NCBI GenBank assembly: GCA_013697365.1
Contig: JACCXA010000038.1
Coordinates: 1-17,502, forward strand
Reading direction: 5' to 3'
DNA: 17,502 nucleotides
Origin: Chthoniobacterales bacterium
GTDB taxonomy: Bacteria > Verrucomicrobiota > Verrucomicrobiia > Chthoniobacterales > UBA10450
Positions 8,518 to 15,784 of this stretch are shown here, one piece after another. A model generated the notes under the pieces. That model saw nothing but the letters and a program-made list of their open reading frames with translations, ran no database searches and had not been told where the DNA came from. Both the position numbers and the translations under genes were made by a program. How positions within the stretch are numbered: position 1 is the stretch's first letter; the number at the start of each line of letters is the position of its first letter.

Positions 8518-10185
8518 TCAGTCCCGCGCGCGTGGCTCCATCGGGATCTTGACCTCGTTGGCCCCCGCGAACTTGATCGCCCGGGAGTATCCAGCATCCG
8601 CGTGCCGCAGCACTCCCATTCCGGGATCACTCGTGAGGACACGTTCCAGACGTCCCCGTGAGTTCTCGCTGCCGTCCGCGACGACTACCATCCCGGCATG
8701 CTGCGAGTATCCGATTCCCACGCCGCCGCCATTGTGAATCGAAACCCACGAAGCGCCGGAAGCGGTATTGACGAGCGCGTTCAGCAACGCCCAATCCGCG
8801 ATCGCATCGCTGCCATCCAACATCGCTTCTGTCTCCCGATAGGGCGACGCCACTGATCCGGTATCGAGGTGATCGCGTCCGATAACTATCGGTCCATTCA
8901 ACTCGCCCTTCTTCACGAGGTCGTTCATGGCCAACCCGAACTCGGCTCGTTCGCCGAAGCCAAGCCAACAGATTCGAGCGGGCAGACCCTGAAATTGAAT
9001 GCGCTCCTGCGCCAGTCTCATCCAGCGGGCAAGGGTCGTGTTCTGGGAAAACATCTCGAGCGCGAGTCGATCCGTGCGCGCGATGTCCGCCGCATCGCCG
9101 CTCAGAGCCACCCAGCGGAATGGGCCTCTGCCTTCGCAAAAAAGCGGCCGGATATATTCAGGAACAAACCCCGGGATATCGAACGCATCTGCCACCCCTG
9201 CTTTCGCGGCCTGTGTCCGAATGTTGTTCCCATAATCAAAGGTGATCGCACCTTGTTTCTGTAGGGCGAGCATCGCCTCCACATGCACCGCCATTGATTG
9301 CATCGCACGTTCGACATACTCGTCCGGGTTTTCCGCGCGGAGTGCCAGCGCCTCCGCTAGCGCCAGGCCATGCGGCACGTACCCGTTGAGCGCGTCGTGC
9401 GCGCTCGTCTGGTCCGTGAGGACATCGGGAACGATGCCGCGACGGGCCATCTCAGGCAGCACTTCAGCACAATTTCCCACCAGACCAACCGACACAGCCT
9501 CTCCGCGCGCCCGGGCGGCTTCGATCATTGCCATCGCCTCGTCGAGCGATGTCGCCAGTTTATCGCAGTAGCCACTCTTCAGCCGCTTCTCGATCCGGCT
9601 CGCGTCCACATCGATTCCAAGGAAGTGCGCGCCATTCATGGTGGCCGCGAGTGGTTGCGCCCCACCCATACCCCCCATGCCGCCCGAGACGACGAACTTT
9701 CCGTCTAACGAGCTGTTGAAGTGTTTCACCGCCGCGGCACTGAATGTCTCGAAGGTGCCCTGCACAATTCCCTGGCTGCCGATGTAAATCCACGAGCCGG
9801 CGGTCATCTGGCCATACATGGTCAGACCAAGCCGTTCGAGCCGATTGAACTCAGTGAAGTTTGACCACTGACCCACCAGGTTCGAATTCGCGATCAAGAC
9901 GCGCGGCGCCTCGTCATGGGTTCGAAAAACACCGACCGGTTTTCCGGATTGGACGAGGAGCGTCTCGTCGTTCTCCAGTTCGCGCAGCGATCGCACGATC
10001 GCGTCGAATGCTTCCCAGCTCCGTGCCGCGCGCCCCGTCCCGCCATAGACGATCAGATTGTCAGGATCCTCCGCGACCGCGGGATCGAGGTTGTTCATTA
10101 ACATCCGCAGAGCCGCTTCCTGATGCCAGCCTTTGCAGCTCATCCCGCCGCCGCGCGGCGCGCGGACCACACGGGAGCCGGTCAT
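8518..10185 (-). CDS. hutU: Urocanate hydratase (urocanase, HutU)
   Basis: 555 residues, standard urocanase length. The N-terminal family block RGGGMSCKGW (11-20) and NNLDPAVAEDP (31-41), YGGTGRAARSW (47-57), the MYGQMTAGSW block (123-132) and the glycine-rich NAD+ site GGMGGMGGAQPLA (168-180) are all present. C406 in ARICWLGF sits where the family's active-site cysteine (Cys410 in Pseudomonas putida) is expected; I infer this alignment by eye. The enzyme uses tightly bound NAD+ as an electrophile to hydrate urocanate to 4-imidazolone-5-propionate. Its ATG overlaps the hutH stop (ATGA), and a GGAGGAG sequence at the end of hutH can serve as its ribosome binding site, so the two are translationally coupled. 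Confidence 0.98.
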   Translation of the reverse strand: MTGSRVVRAPRGGGMSCKGWHQEAALRMLMNNLDPAVAEDPDNLIVYGGTGRAARSWEAFDAIVRSLRELENDETLLVQSGKPVGVFRTHDEAPRVLIANSNLVGQWSNFTEFNRLERLGLTMYGQMTAGSWIYIGSQGIVQGTFETFSAAAVKHFNSSLDGKFVVSGGMGGMGGAQPLAATMNGAHFLGIDVDASRIEKRLKSGYCDKLATSLDEAMAMIEAARARGEAVSVGLVGNCAEVLPEMARRGIVPDVLTDQTSAHDALNGYVPHGLALAEALALRAENPDEYVERAMQSMAVHVEAMLALQKQGAITFDYGNNIRTQAAKAGVADAFDIPGFVPEYIRPLFCEGRGPFRWVALSGDAADIARTDRLALEMFSQNTTLARWMRLAQERIQFQGLPARICWLGFGERAEFGLAMNDLVKKGELNGPIVIGRDHLDTGSVASPYRETEAMLDGSDAIADWALLNALVNTASGASWVSIHNGGGVGIGYSQHAGMVVVADGSENSRGRLERVLTSDPGMGVLRHADAGYSRAIKFAGANEVKIPMEPRARD

Positions 10186-11693
10186 AGCTCCTCCATTCCG
10201 CTGTCGAACTGGCCATCGCGAATGGCGGCCGCGACTTGCGCTATGTCCTGATACATGGCGCGATCATCCGTTAGCGGAGGAACCAGCGCACGCAGCTTCT
10301 CATAGGCGCGTTCCACCCCGCGGCCCGCTTTTAGTGGACGCCGATATTCGAGCGCGGCGCCGCCGGCGAGCAACTCGATCGCCAGGAGGTTCTCCGCGTT
10401 CTCGGCAATCGCGCGCAGCTTCAAGGCCGCCGTCATCCCCATCGAGACATGGTCTTCTTTTCCGCCGGAGGTCGGCAGATTATCGATGCTCGCGGGATGC
10501 GCGAGGATCTTTGCTTCGTTGAGCAGCGCCACCGCTGCGACGTGCGGAATCATGAAACCGGATTGCATCCCTGCCTGCCGGGCCAGAAAAGCGGGGAGCC
10601 CTTCGCTCGTATCGGGATTAATCAATCGATCGATACGGCGTTCGCTCATGCTCATCAAATCGGTTAAAGCAATGGCGGCGTAATCGAGAGCAAGCGCGAC
10701 CGGGGCTCCATGTAAATTTCCGCCGGAAAGCACATCCCGGTTGTCCGTGAAGACGAGCGGATTATCCGTGGCGGAGCCTGATTCTATGGCCAGGACCTCC
10801 TCGCAGTGCGCGAGTGCGTCGCGCACCGCACCATGCACCTGAGGCATGCAGCGCAGGCTATACGCATCCTGCACGCGCGGGTCGCCAAACTTGTGGGAAT
10901 CACGGATTTCGCTCTCTCGCAGGAGCTCACAAAGGTGCTCTGCCGCGGCCTTTTGACCCGGATGAGGCCGCGCGTTTTGGATTCGTGGATCGAAGGCTGT
11001 CGGCGTGCCTTTAAGCGCTTCGAGTGCCATCGCTCCGGACACATCCGCGACGCGCGACAAGCGCTTCGCGCGAAGCAACGCCAGGCCGCCGACGGCGTGC
11101 ATCGCCTGCGTGCCGTTAAGCAGCGCCAGCCCTTCCTTTGCCTCGAGCGTGACGGGCGCCAGGTCGGCGCGCCGGAGTGCGGTGGCGCTCTCCATTCGTT
11201 CGCCCTCGTAAAATGCTTCGCCTTCACCGACCAAAGCGAGCGAGAGATGCGCGAGGGGCGCCAAGTCACCACTCGCGCCAACCGAGCCCTTCTCTGGGAT
11301 CATGGGATGCACGCCCCGATTCAGCATCGCTACGAGAAGCTCAATCACCTGCAAACGTATGCCGCTGAAGCCCAGCGTGAGGACATTGGCTCGCAACAAC
11401 ATCATGGCCCGCACTTCCGGTTCGGAGAGCGGCGCACCGATGCCGCACGCATGGCTGCGGACGAGATTGAGCTGCAGCCGCCGGAGATCAGAGCGCGGGA
11501 TGTGGATATCGGCCAGCTTTCCGAAGCCGGTATTCACACCGTAAACGACCTCGTCTCCGCGGATGATGTCTTCGATGACCTGACGAGACGCATTGATCCG
11601 CGCGTGCGTCAGCGGACTGATCGTCACTCCAGCTCGGGCGATGGCGACATTGGCGATGGCCGCGAGCGACAACGGCTGCCCGGTTAACTCCAT
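10182..11693 (-). CDS. hutH: Histidine ammonia-lyase (HutH)
   Basis: 503 residues, typical for HutH. The Ala-Ser-Gly triad that cyclises into the MIO cofactor is at 140-142 in GSVGASGDLAPLAHL. The YGVNTGFG segment (51-58) supplies the family catalytic tyrosine, and the C-terminal half has the SSATDNPLV-like block as SGSATDNPLVF. It deaminates L-histidine to urocanate, committing histidine to catabolism. It is the first gene of the operon, so the hut promoter should lie in the 91 nt between its ATG and the terminator hairpin at 11786-11819. I see no convincing -10/-35 pair or operator there. No hut regulator or transporter gene is encoded in this window. hutU follows with an ATGA overlap. Confidence 0.98.
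   Translation of the reverse strand: MELTGQPLSLAAIANVAIARAGVTISPLTHARINASRQVIEDIIRGDEVVYGVNTGFGKLADIHIPRSDLRRLQLNLVRSHACGIGAPLSEPEVRAMMLLRANVLTLGFSGIRLQVIELLVAMLNRGVHPMIPEKGSVGASGDLAPLAHLSLALVGEGEAFYEGERMESATALRRADLAPVTLEAKEGLALLNGTQAMHAVGGLALLRAKRLSRVADVSGAMALEALKGTPTAFDPRIQNARPHPGQKAAAEHLCELLRESEIRDSHKFGDPRVQDAYSLRCMPQVHGAVRDALAHCEEVLAIESGSATDNPLVFTDNRDVLSGGNLHGAPVALALDYAAIALTDLMSMSERRIDRLINPDTSEGLPAFLARQAGMQSGFMIPHVAAVALLNEAKILAHPASIDNLPTSGGKEDHVSMGMTAALKLRAIAENAENLLAIELLAGGAALEYRRPLKAGRGVERAYEKLRALVPPLTDDRAMYQDIAQVAAAIRDGQFDSGMEEL
10188..10194 (-). promoter_or_regulatory. Ribosome binding site for hutU inside the end of hutH
   Basis: GGAGGAG on the minus strand, within the last codons of hutH and a few bases before the hutU ATG. 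It supports the ATGA overlap as the real hutU start and coupled translation of the two genes. Confidence 0.6.
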
Positions 11694-11785
11694 CGCCCGA
11701 CTTTAGTGACAACTGCGCGAAAGGGAAGGTCGACCAGAATGGCAGCCGCTATGTTCATCCAACAAGCCGAGAGCTGCGGTTGCCG

Positions 11786-11819
11786 GAAGAAAAAGGCCAG
11801 GCCGGAGAACGGCCTGGCC
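11786..11819 (-). terminator. Intrinsic terminator after the lipoprotein gene, ahead of the hut operon
   Basis: A perfect 10-bp inverted repeat, GGCCAGGCCG / CGGCCTGGCC, with a 5-nt loop (stem arms 11795-11804 and 11810-11819). Read on the minus strand it is followed at once by TTTTTCTTCC, the T-tract of a Rho-independent terminator. On the plus strand it is followed by CTTAGTTAAAA, a poor tract, so the direction is minus. It starts 37 nt past the lipoprotein stop and ends about 90 nt before hutH, separating the L,D-transpeptidase/lipoprotein unit from hut. Confidence 0.9.
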
Positions 11820-11856
11820 CTTAGTTAAAAGGCATCCGGTGAGGACAACTACAGAC

Positions 11857-11985
11857 TTACTTGGAGTAGGTGCTGCTGGTGGAGCCTGTGCTGGTGGACA
11901 TCGTCTCCTTCTTCTGTGCACACGCCCCCAGGCTCAGTGCACTGGCCGCGATGGCTACGATCAAGATCGCTTTAAAAAGTTTCAT
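11857..11985 (-). CDS. Small lipoprotein, 42 residues, unknown function
   Basis: A 42-codon frame from ATG to TAA. It reads as a bacterial lipoprotein: Lys at 2 and 5, a hydrophobic core ILIVAIAASALSL (7-19), and lipobox LGAC ending in C22 (19-22). The mature part is only about 21 residues, CAQKKETMSTST followed by a Ser/Thr/Gly-rich tail ending YSK. A near-perfect Shine-Dalgarno, AGGAGGGG, lies 9 nt before the ATG, and a strong intrinsic terminator stands 37 nt after the stop, so it is very likely expressed. It follows the L,D-transpeptidase gene by 50 nt and is probably cotranscribed with it. Gln at position +2 after Ala (C-A-Q) gives no Asp+2 retention signal of the E. coli type, so outer-membrane sorting is possible. 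I do not recognise the mature sequence. It is similar in layout to other very short lipoproteins such as entericidins, but that is only a resemblance. Confidence 0.85.
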   Translation of the reverse strand: MKLFKAILIVAIAASALSLGACAQKKETMSTSTGSTSSTYSK

Positions 11986-11994
11986 TTAATATTT

Positions 11995-12002
11995 CCCCTC
12001 CT
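11995..12002 (-). promoter_or_regulatory. Strong Shine-Dalgarno for the small lipoprotein
   Basis: AGGAGGGG on the minus strand, 9 nt before the lipoprotein ATG. It is the best ribosome binding site in the window and is a main reason to call this short frame a gene. Confidence 0.85.
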
Positions 12003-12035
12003 TTCCGAGCAAGTTGCTGCCGTCATTTAGGCAGG

Positions 12036-12557
12036 TCACCTCTTCTTCGCAAACGCTTTTCTCGCCTCGCGATCCGCCCGCGGAGACCGCCGCGGCGCGA
12101 CAATCACCACTGGCGTATCAACCTCCACAAGATCGAAAAGCTCAGCCACATCCGCGTTTCGCATGCGGATGCAGCCATGGCTGGCAGGCTCGCCAATCTG
12201 CTCTTCGTGGTTCGTGCCGTGAATGTAAATGTAGCGCTCGAAGGTGTTGGCGTTGGCTGGCTCCAAGCCATCCAGCCAGAGAATGCGTGACATGACGAGG
12301 TCGTCTTCCTGCAATGTCCTGGTAGAAGCTCGCACCGGTTGACGGCTCTTGTAGGCGGTGTCTGTGGGATTGCCGGCGCCGATCTTCTCTGCGATACGGA
12401 AGCGGCCGATGGGCGTCTTCAAGCTGCCTTCGGCGGAGCCAAGTCCATACTTCGAAGTGGAGATTGGAAAACTCCTCTGCGTCGCGCGTCCACGTTCTAC
12501 GCTCAGACGCTGCCTTGCGATTGAGATCCGAACACTGGTCTGACGGCTTTTCTTCAC
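12036..12557 (-). CDS. L,D-transpeptidase catalytic (YkuD) domain protein lacking a signal peptide
   Basis: 173 residues, almost entirely one YkuD domain. The family signature is clear: YIHGTN (111-116, H113), then ASHGCIRM (125-132) with nucleophile C129 and R131. The segment GSLKTPIGRFRI (44-55) is also typical. YkuD enzymes form 3-3 (meso-DAP to meso-DAP) peptidoglycan cross-links or attach proteins to peptidoglycan, work that takes place outside the cytoplasmic membrane. Yet the N-terminus (MKKSRQTSVRISIARQ) has no hydrophobic segment, and the frame upstream holds only 12 more codons without ATG/GTG/TTG before a stop. The start is therefore a GTG at 12557, without a clear ribosome binding site. 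The basic C-terminal tail (156-173) is RRSPRADREARKAFAKKR-like. It is divergent from asd, with 16 bp between start codons, and the lipoprotein gene follows. Confidence 0.9.
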   Translation of the reverse strand: MKKSRQTSVRISIARQRLSVERGRATQRSFPISTSKYGLGSAEGSLKTPIGRFRIAEKIGAGNPTDTAYKSRQPVRASTRTLQEDDLVMSRILWLDGLEPANANTFERYIYIHGTNHEEQIGEPASHGCIRMRNADVAELFDLVEVDTPVVIVAPRRSPRADREARKAFAKKR

Positions 12558-12558
12558 G

Positions 12559-12564
12559 GGAGAG
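12559..12564 (+). promoter_or_regulatory. Ribosome binding site for asd
   Basis: GGAGAG 9 nt before the ATG at 12574. It favours that ATG over the in-frame GTG four codons later (12586). It lies inside the 16-bp space between the divergent asd and YkuD starts and runs into the start of the YkuD gene. Confidence 0.6.
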
Positions 12565-12573
12565 CTGCGTAGA

Positions 12574-13584
12574 ATGCGGCCCCTCGTGAGAAAAAGCTAT
12601 CGAATCGCTGTGGTCGGCGCGACGGGCGCAGTCGGCGCTGAGCTCCTGGCTGTGCTGGAGCGCCGTGGGTTTCCCGTTGCTAACCTTCGACTGCTCGCCT
12701 CGGCCCGCTCCGTCGGGAAGAAAATAACCTTTCGAGGCGATGACGTCCGCGTTGAAGAGCTCCGAGAGAATTCCTTCGGCGAGATGGACATCGCTTTTTT
12801 CAGTGCCGGCGGCGACATCTCGCGAAAGTTCGTGCCGCTCGCGCGCGATGCAGGCGCGGTTGTGATCGATAATTCCTCCGTCTTCCGGATGGATCCTGAA
12901 GTCCCGCTCGTTATGCCGGAGATCAATGGCGCTGATGTGGCCGATCATCGCGGAATTATCGCGAACCCGAACTGCACAACTGCTGTCACCTTGATGGCGC
13001 TCTATCCGCTGCATCTCGCGTTCGGCGTGCGGAGGATTTTTGCTTCCAGCTACCAGGCGGTTTCTGGAACTGGGGCGCGCGCGATCGCAGAGTTGAAACA
13101 GCAGGTCGCAGCCGCGCACCTCAATTCACCGGCGATCGCAGAGGTCTACCCACATCCGATCGCCTTCAATGTCCTGCCGCAGGTCGACTCGTTTCTCCCC
13201 GACGGCTATACGAAAGAAGAGATGAAAATGCAGCACGAAGGCCGGCGCATCATGCACCTGCCAGGCTTTCTTGCCTCGGTCACCTGCGTGCGCGTCCCGG
13301 TCTATCGCGCCCATTCGGTCGCGGTTAGCGCGGAATTCGCGCGCCCGGTCTCAGTGGAGGAAGCGCGCGACGTCCTGGCTAAAGCGCCTGGGCTCGACCT
13401 GCTCGACGAGCCAGCCCGCAATATCTATCCGATGCCGCTGCAGGCGGCGGGCAAAGACAACTGCCAGGTCGGCCGTGTCCGTTTGGATTGCGCGATGCAG
13501 AACGGTCTGGCCTTCTGGGTTTCCGGCGATCAACTCCTCAAAGGCGCGGCGCTGAACGCGGTACAGATTGCGGAGCTGCTCTAG
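12574..13584 (+). CDS. asd: Aspartate-semialdehyde dehydrogenase
   Basis: 336 residues, normal for the shorter bacterial Asd class. The N-terminal Rossmann motif VVGATGAVG (13-21) binds NADP; the catalytic cysteine is C134 in NPNCTT. SYQAVSGTG (159-167) contains Q161, and the active-site histidine is H247 in RAHSVAV. The enzyme reduces aspartyl phosphate to aspartate semialdehyde, the branch point to lysine/diaminopimelate, methionine and threonine. It is the only plus-strand gene in the window. The ATG with a GGAGAG at 9 nt is chosen; a GTG four codons later would give a slightly shorter, equally family-like N-terminus. The promoter must lie at least partly in the divergent YkuD gene. There is no obvious hairpin with T-tract in the 76 nt before the convergent gene. 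Confidence 0.97.
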   Translation: MRPLVRKSYRIAVVGATGAVGAELLAVLERRGFPVANLRLLASARSVGKKITFRGDDVRVEELRENSFGEMDIAFFSAGGDISRKFVPLARDAGAVVIDNSSVFRMDPEVPLVMPEINGADVADHRGIIANPNCTTAVTLMALYPLHLAFGVRRIFASSYQAVSGTGARAIAELKQQVAAAHLNSPAIAEVYPHPIAFNVLPQVDSFLPDGYTKEEMKMQHEGRRIMHLPGFLASVTCVRVPVYRAHSVAVSAEFARPVSVEEARDVLAKAPGLDLLDEPARNIYPMPLQAAGKDNCQVGRVRLDCAMQNGLAFWVSGDQLLKGAALNAVQIAELL

Positions 13585-13660
13585 GCGCGCGGCCAGTGCG
13601 CTCATGCCCAATGCAAACGGCTCCGGATCCCTCTGGCGCCCAGTGCCGAAATCCCACCGC

Positions 13661-15556
13661 TTAGTTGGGGGCCGGTGACACAGGTTCTTCGTCGCCCTTT
13701 TTGTCCTTCTTGCCTTTGTTCGGCTTGCCATCACCCTCCTTCGGCGCAGCGCCGGGAGGCACATTTGGCTGGGCCCTCTCCTGAGGAGGTGCCTGACGCA
13801 CTGGACGTTCAGGGCCCCGAGGGGGCGGCTGCGGTGCCGCTTCCACAGCTGCACTCGCGGGTGCGTCAATCGGGGCTGCAACATCAGGTCGTTCACCCCT
13901 TCCACCGCGACCTCTTGATCTTGATCCGGAAGTATCACCCGTCGCCGCTTCCCCCACAGTAGGTGCTGCCGCCTCAATCTCCGGAGCCGGGCGATCCCCC
14001 CGCTTTCCACGACCTCTCCAATCCCCCGCGGGGGCAACCGGCGAGGCGCCCGCTTCCGGGCCGCTCGCCCCGGTCGGCGGCACTCCCGGAGGCTGACTCT
14101 GCTGACTGCCGCTGGACCGCTTGTCTTTTCCCTTTTGTCGACTGTTCTCGTTAGGCAAGGCTCCTGGGATCACGGTTGCATCCGGCGTCGGAGCGGCTTC
14201 GCTGGCAGGAGCAGGTATGGGCTGAGCGCGCTGCTGCTCATTCGGAACGCGGCTGTTTCTCTGGCGTCCCCTCCCCGTCGCGTCATTTCTACGATCACCA
14301 GGTGCCCCAGAAGCGCTCGGCGGCACTGCTTCCGCCCCCGGGATATCCGTTGCATCTGGAATTGTAACGGCTCCACCCACGGGAGCAGTTGTCGGTTGAG
14401 CGGGCTGCTGCTGACTTTGATCACGCTTGTCCTTCTGGCGTCCCTTTCCCTTAAGGGCATCTTCCTGACTAAGGGCTGCGGAGCTGGGCTGGGATGCACC
14501 CGGCGATGGGACAGCGGAGACTGCCCCGGGGACCGGCGAACTTCCGAGCGGCGCTTCCGGGGCGGCGGTGAGTAGCGCTGGATTGGTTGGTTGAAAATCA
14601 GGAGGCGGCACGGCTTTTGGGTTTTCCTTTTTGAACTTCTTCTGCAAATCCGCCTTTGCCTTCGGATCAGAAATTCCCATCCACCCTGTCTCTACATCGG
14701 GCTTCGCAATTCGGGTTTTCACCCTCTTCGGTGGTGCAAGCTGCGCCTGCTGGGCCGGCTGCTGAGCGATCGGCGGCGCCGCCACAATCAGCCTATCCCC
14801 CTGCACTTTCGTAAATCCGCCTGCTTGTGCGGCCATCGCATAATCTGCGTTTGCCCGCCGCTCGAGTGTCATCCGGCGAATCGGACGGGTCGAGTATGCG
14901 CTCAGCCGGTTGTAATCGGGACCATGATTGTAAACGACGGAGTTATTGTAGGTGATGTTGGTTACGTTCACCGTCTGATTGATGTAGGTGATGTTTTGCG
15001 CCGATTCGAAAATGCGCTCCCGCAGGACGGGCTCACCGATATAACGGACATCCACAAAATTGTAGTAGGCGGGGCCTATATCGAGATCAATGTCGATAGT
15101 GTTGCTCAGAGAGCGGCCTTCATAGATGACCTCGGCGCCTCCGCCGCGATCATATCGAGGCGGCAGAGGCGCCCAACCTACATAATCACCGCCCGTGCGC
15201 CATGAAACCCAGGCGGGGCCCCACTCACGTCCAGGAACCCAGACCCAGCCCTGTTCACGCAAACGCGCCCAGCGGCCATAGTGATAAGTCGCCCAGCCGA
15301 AGTCCTCGTACGAAACCCAGGTCCAACCGACATCGGTGTAAGCCCAGTAACCATCAGCATAGGGGCGCCAGCGTGGATTGCTGACCGCCACGTCTGGCTG
15401 CCAGCAGTAGCCGTAATCGCCAACCTCGATCCAACTGCCGCCGTCGTTCAGGTTCTCGTAGAAGAAATCGAGCGAGACATCGACTCTCGCTTCCGCGCGT
15501 TCCGCTGCTGCGAAGGCAAGCGCCAGGGCCGCAACCGCCAATAAAAGTTTTTTCAT
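13661..15556 (-). CDS. Secreted Trp/Tyr-rich DUF6600-type protein with long Pro/Ala/Arg low-complexity tail
   Basis: 631 residues. A Sec signal peptide is clear: MKK, hydrophobic LLLAVAALALAFAAA, likely cleavage after AEA at residue 23. Residues about 30-133 form a Trp/Tyr-rich domain of repeating short units (WRPYADGYWAY, GWTWVSYEDFGWATYHYGRW, GWVWVPGREWGPAWVSWR) that I match to DUF6600-type proteins; their function is unknown. Residues about 140-260 include an Asn/Thr/Val/Tyr-rich stretch (NITYINQTVNVTNITYNN, 188-205) suggestive of beta structure. From about 260 to the end the chain is Pro/Ala/Gln/Arg/Lys-rich and probably disordered. It contains a 39-residue unit repeated with a 58-residue period, and a 19-residue RGRG-type unit repeated 34 residues later. 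The tail ends in a Lys-rich GKKDKKGDEE stretch. A GTGGAG precedes the ATG at a normal distance. It lies 228 nt downstream of htrA. Function not assigned; an envelope or extracellular structural role is inference. Confidence 0.88.
   Translation of the reverse strand: MKKLLLAVAALALAFAAAERAEARVDVSLDFFYENLNDGGSWIEVGDYGYCWQPDVAVSNPRWRPYADGYWAYTDVGWTWVSYEDFGWATYHYGRWARLREQGWVWVPGREWGPAWVSWRTGGDYVGWAPLPPRYDRGGGAEVIYEGRSLSNTIDIDLDIGPAYYNFVDVRYIGEPVLRERIFESAQNITYINQTVNVTNITYNNSVVYNHGPDYNRLSAYSTRPIRRMTLERRANADYAMAAQAGGFTKVQGDRLIVAAPPIAQQPAQQAQLAPPKRVKTRIAKPDVETGWMGISDPKAKADLQKKFKKENPKAVPPPDFQPTNPALLTAAPEAPLGSSPVPGAVSAVPSPGASQPSSAALSQEDALKGKGRQKDKRDQSQQQPAQPTTAPVGGAVTIPDATDIPGAEAVPPSASGAPGDRRNDATGRGRQRNSRVPNEQQRAQPIPAPASEAAPTPDATVIPGALPNENSRQKGKDKRSSGSQQSQPPGVPPTGASGPEAGASPVAPAGDWRGRGKRGDRPAPEIEAAAPTVGEAATGDTSGSRSRGRGGRGERPDVAAPIDAPASAAVEAAPQPPPRGPERPVRQAPPQERAQPNVPPGAAPKEGDGKPNKGKKDKKGDEEPVSPAPN
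14159..14449 (-). repeat. Two copies of a 39-residue coding repeat, 174-nt period, in the DUF6600-type gene
   Basis: Copy A codes for residues 370-408 (14449-14333) and copy B for 428-466 (14275-14159). Shared features in order: KGRQK/RGRQR, a short charged stretch, QQ, AQP, AP, and (I/T)PDAT followed by a variable residue and IPGA. The spacing is exactly 58 codons at both ends. A partial third copy, RQKGKDKR then QQSQPPG, begins near residue 473. The similarity is visible at DNA level too, around the code for PDAT and IPGA, which suggests local duplication that has since diverged. Confidence 0.75.
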
Positions 15557-15784
15557 AAATGCTCCACGTGTGGTTCGGAAATATAGACCACCGCCCTGTC
15601 GCGGTTATTCATCCCCACAAATGATTCGGAAGACGGCGCCTGCTCGCGCGCGTCACCACGCCCGAGTGGCGGCACTCCTCATCTGCCCCTTGCCGTGTTT
15701 TTTTGACATTCGCGAACTCTAGGACCGCAGCGGATGCGCGCGGAAGCTCAGGGCCGGACGCGGGCGACCAAGTGTGGCCTTTTC

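Noticed and set aside
10806..11687. 293-codon plus-strand frame opposite hutH
   Set aside because: Covers nearly the whole of hutH in antisense; hutH has all its catalytic motifs, so this frame is not credible.
12142..13119. 325-codon minus-strand frame across the YkuD gene and asd
   Set aside because: Overlaps two well-supported genes in other frames and has no recognisable family features.
13585..13660. Possible bidirectional terminator between convergent asd and the DUF6600-type gene
   Set aside because: The GGCGC/GCGCC words here do not form a good stem with a T-tract in either direction.
13661..15030. CRISPR or tandem-repeat array in the repetitive region
   Set aside because: The repeats are diverged, in frame and inside one long coding sequence with 58-codon period; there are no identical direct repeats with unique spacers.
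15653..15709. 18-codon minus-strand frame (MSKKHGKGQMRS...) in the gap between htrA and the DUF6600-type gene
   Set aside because: Very short, no good ribosome site, ends without a terminator; nothing beyond chance supports it.
15557..15784. 228-nt gap between htrA and the DUF6600-type gene, with a plus-strand run of seven T and a GAGTG/CACTC stem, and a TATATT near 15580 on the minus strand
   Set aside because: The stem and the T-run are about 20 nt apart and no plus-strand gene ends there, so it is not an intrinsic terminator. The TATATT has no convincing -35 partner; a promoter is likely here but I cannot place it.
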